Assembly (NCBI GenBank): GCA_036526195.1
Contig: DATCYZ010000140.1
Location: forward strand, 1 to 52,665
DNA length: 52,665 nt
DNA from: DATCYZ01 sp036526195
GTDB taxonomy: Bacteria; Pseudomonadota; Gammaproteobacteria; Burkholderiales; SG8-39
Direction of reading: 5' to 3'
Of the stretch, positions 50,452 to 52,665 are shown in pieces. The notes below the pieces were generated by a model, which saw only the letters and a program-made list of their open reading frames with translations, ran no database searches and was not told the DNA's origin. Made by a program: the position numbers and the translations under genes. How positions within the stretch are numbered: the first letter of the stretch is position 1; every line of letters starts with the position of its first letter.

Positions 50452-52665
50452 CCCTGCGCCTTCCTGAGTGCCTGCCGGTCGATCTTGTCGGTGCCGGTCT
50501 TCGGCAGGCTGTCACGGTATTCGATGCTGCGAGGATACTTGAACGGCACCAGCGCCTGCTTGACGAAGGCCTGCAGGGTCTTCGTCATCGCCGCGCCGGG
50601 CGCATGGCCCGCGCGCAGCGCCACCCAGGCCTTGAGCGACACCAGGCGCTTCGCGTCCTCCACCGCCAGCACCGCGCATTCGAGCACCGCCGGGTGTTCG
50701 GCGAGGCAGCGTTCCACCTCCAGCGGGTGCACCCACTGCCCGCTCACCTTGACGAGGTCGTCGGCGCGGCCCTGGAAGGTGTAGAAGCCTTCGGCGTCCC
50801 GCCGGAAGCGGTCGCCGGTCCAGATCCAGTCGCCGCGCATGGTGTCGGCGGTCTTGTCGGGACGGTTCCAGTAGAACGGCGCCTGCGAGTCGCCGCGCAC
50901 CATGAGGATGCCGGGCTCGCCCTGCGCGACCTCCACGCCTTCGGGATCGACCAGTCGGAGTTCGTAGCCGGGCACGCGCGCGCCGCTCGCGCCGATCACC
51001 TGCCGGTCGAGGCGGTTCGAAAGATAAATGTGCAGCACCTCGGTCGAGCCCAGTCCCTCGACGATCGCAAGGCCGGTGCGCCGCCGCCATTCCTCGAACA
51101 CCTCGGCGGCCAGCACCTCGGCGGCGGAGAGGCACAGGCGCAATGACGACAGGTCGCGCTTCTCCGAACCCGGCTGCGCCACCAGCGCGTTGTACAGCGT
51201 CGGCAGGCCGAAGAGTAGCGTCGGGCGGTGCCGCTCGATGACGTCGAACACCGCGCCGGGCTCGGGCCGCCCCGGGTGCAGCACCGTGGTGGCGCCCACC
51301 GAGAAGGGGAAGGTGAGCGAGTTGCCGAAGCCGTAGGCGAAGAAGATCTTGGGCGGCGAGAAGACGATGTCGTCCTCGCGGATGCCGAGCACGCGTTCGC
51401 CGTAGCTCGCCTGCGTGTAGGGCATGTCGTGGTGCAGGTGCACCACGCCCTTGGGCCGGCCGGTGGAGCCGGAGGAGTACATCCAGAAGGCCATCTCGTC
51501 GCGGTGGGTGTCGCACGCCTCGAGCGTGTCGTCCTCGACCGCGAGCCAGTCATCCCAGCGGTGCACGGCGACCAGTCCAAGTTCCGGCACCGGGGCAGCG
51601 CCCTCCCCGACCAGCACCACGTGGCGCAGGCGCGTCTTCGCAAGGTCCGGATGCGCGAGCAGCGGCGCGAGTTCGGCGCTCACCAGCGCCGCCTCGGCGC
51701 CGCTGTCGGCGGCATAAAAGGCCACCAGTTCGGCCGGTGACAGGGTGTTCAGCAGCACCGGCACGAAACCCGCGCGCATCGCGCCGAAGATCGCCGCGAT
51801 GGTCTCGGGCGTGTCCTGCATCAGGCACAGCACCCGCCCGCCGCGCGCCAGGCCGAAGCCGGCGAGCCCGTTTCCGGCGCGCGCCGCCATCGCGCACAAG
51901 GCCTCGTAGCTGACGCGCCGGTCGCCGCACAGCACCGCCGCCTTGGCGCCGCGGCCGGCCTCGAGGTTGTCCCAGAGGATGCGGGCGCAGTTGTAGCGCT
52001 CCGGAATCGAGAAGCCGATCTCCTTCGCGCCGGCCGAATCGCGCGCAACCGGGTCCGCGATGCGCGCCAGCGGGCCGCCCGGCCCCATCGCGCGCGCCGC
52101 CTCGACCTGCGCCATGAAGCGCGGCGCGGCCTCGCGCAGGCGCGCGTCGTCCATGCGCCCGGAGCGCGTCATGTAGTCGTGCGCGAGGCGCCAGGGCTCG
52201 AGCGCCATCTTGTCGGCGAGGCGCTCGTACCAGAACGAGCTGGTGTTCGCCGCGCGCACGATCTTCTCGACGATCGGGCGGCGCGCGGCCTCGAACAGGG
52301 CGAGCGCGCGCGGCACGTCCGCGCCCGCCTCGCCGAGCGCGCGATCGAGCGCGATCGCGTCCTCGAAGGCGAGCCGGGTGCCGGAGCCGATGGAGAAATG
52401 CCCGGTGCGCAACGCATCGCCGATCAGCACCGCATTGCCGGCGTGCCAGTGCGTGTTCGACAGCAGCGGGAAGTTGCGCCAGATCGACTTGTTCGAAACC
52501 AGCGGCTTGCCGCCGAGGTCCTTCGCGAACACGCGCTCGCAATAGGCGCGGCTGGCCGCGTCGTCCATCGCCTCCAGCCCGGCGCGGTGCCAGGTGGCGG
52601 TATCGCACTCGACGATGAAGGTGGACAGCGCCGGCGCGTAGCGGTAGTGGTGGGCGACGAAGGCC
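50448..52665 (-). CDS. Fusion protein: FAD monooxygenase (aryl-CoA type) + benzoate-CoA ligase-like (5' end outside window)
   Basis: The reading frame is open to the window end without a stop. The visible N-terminal part (about 217 residues, 52665 to about 52013) matches the C-terminal half of FAD monooxygenases acting on aryl-CoA (salicylyl-CoA 5-hydroxylase, 2-aminobenzoyl-CoA monooxygenase): STFIVECDTATWHRAGL, IWRNFPLL, and GNAVLIGDALRTGHFSIGSGTRL. The rest (about 52013 to 50448, about 521 residues) is a full benzoate-CoA ligase-type enzyme: MYSSGSTGRPKGVVHLHHDM, GSTEVLHIYLSN, TGDRFRR, and a catalytic lysine in PKTGTDKIDR. The junction (about 51990-52030) has no internal start with a ribosome site. 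It would activate an aromatic acid to its CoA ester and hydroxylate it. It overlaps the sirtuin gene by 4 nt. Confidence 0.85.
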   Translation of the reverse strand, partial: AFVAHHYRYAPALSTFIVECDTATWHRAGLEAMDDAASRAYCERVFAKDLGGKPLVSNKSIWRNFPLLSNTHWHAGNAVLIGDALRTGHFSIGSGTRLAFEDAIALDRALGEAGADVPRALALFEAARRPIVEKIVRAANTSSFWYERLADKMALEPWRLAHDYMTRSGRMDDARLREAAPRFMAQVEAARAMGPGGPLARIADPVARDSAGAKEIGFSIPERYNCARILWDNLEAGRGAKAAVLCGDRRVSYEALCAMAARAGNGLAGFGLARGGRVLCLMQDTPETIAAIFGAMRAGFVPVLLNTLSPAELVAFYAADSGAEAALVSAELAPLLAHPDLAKTRLRHVVLVGEGAAPVPELGLVAVHRWDDWLAVEDDTLEACDTHRDEMAFWMYSSGSTGRPKGVVHLHHDMPYTQASYGERVLGIREDDIVFSPPKIFFAYGFGNSLTFPFSVGATTVLHPGRPEPGAVFDVIERHRPTLLFGLPTLYNALVAQPGSEKRDLSSLRLCLSAAEVLAAEVFEEWRRRTGLAIVEGLGSTEVLHIYLSNRLDRQVIGASGARVPGYELRLVDPEGVEVAQGEPGILMVRGDSQAPFYWNRPDKTADTMRGDWIWTGDRFRRDAEGFYTFQGRADDLVKVSGQWVHPLEVERCLAEHPAVLECAVLAVEDAKRLVSLKAWVALRAGHAPGAAMTKTLQAFVKQALVPFKYPRSIEYRDSLPKTGTDKIDRQALRKAQG

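Overview
The window is high-GC (about two thirds or more G+C by eye) chromosomal DNA from a bacterium that looks like a betaproteobacterium. Pointers are NnrU, YaeQ, DUF3530, DUF2939 and basic SWIB-domain proteins, beta-class glutathione S-transferase, TRAP and LivKHMGF transporters, and frequent GTG/TTG starts with 4-nt start/stop overlaps. No rRNA, tRNA, integrase, transposase or CRISPR array was seen. Genes are packed tightly and no gap exceeds 300 bases.

Layout. 1-8.2 kb (+): a UvrA-family protein, aminopeptidase N, an NnrU membrane protein, and a fumarate-reductase-like flavoprotein with a minimal [2Fe-2S] partner. 8.2-15.2 kb (-): one catabolic operon of TRAP transporter (dctP-dctQ-dctM), GMC alcohol oxidase, aldehyde dehydrogenase and fructokinase-type ROK kinase. 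It is divergent from a GntR/UTRA regulator that leads a + operon with a PhyH dioxygenase and an enolase-superfamily (MR/MLE) enzyme; a serine hydrolase and a second GMC oxidoreductase follow (15.3-20.8 kb). 20.8-24.6 kb: htpX with a sigma-32-like promoter, an MFS transporter, fructose-1,6-bisphosphatase and a SWIB protein. 24.8-30.4 kb: a metallo-beta-lactamase-fold hydrolase, a methyltransferase, pdxH, then an APH-like kinase, a divergent enolase paralogue and a 2-hydroxyacid dehydrogenase that together could take hydroxypyruvate or glycerate towards PEP. 30.4-35.9 kb: a LolD-like ATPase and a complete branched-chain amino acid type ABC transporter. 36.0-43.6 kb (-): a long series of small genes (O-methyltransferase, YaeQ, methyltransferase-like membrane protein, DUF2939, two GFA proteins, GST, DUF3530, crotonase, TauE/SafE, VOC, EamA). 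43.6-48.8 kb: glutamine-synthetase-like and Rieske oxygenase genes facing an SDR, an MBL hydrolase and a ureidoglycolate-lyase-like gene. 48.8-52.7 kb (-): an MBL hydrolase, a sirtuin, and an unusual in-frame fusion of an aryl-CoA-type FAD monooxygenase to a benzoate-CoA-ligase-type enzyme, cut by the window end.

The strongest unexplained signals are: (i) a four-copy dispersed element built on an 18-bp palindrome (GGTAACnTATAnGTTACT) with a second conserved block exactly 10 nt away, always at the 3' end of a minus-strand gene; (ii) the monooxygenase-CoA ligase fusion co-transcribed with a sirtuin; (iii) the enolase paralogue lacking a catalytic histidine beside a kinase and a hydroxyacid dehydrogenase; and (iv) two other repeat families (GGGGTCAGAGTCATT, and a GGGGG-TACGGGGGG type), one of which seems to supply the first codons of a gene.
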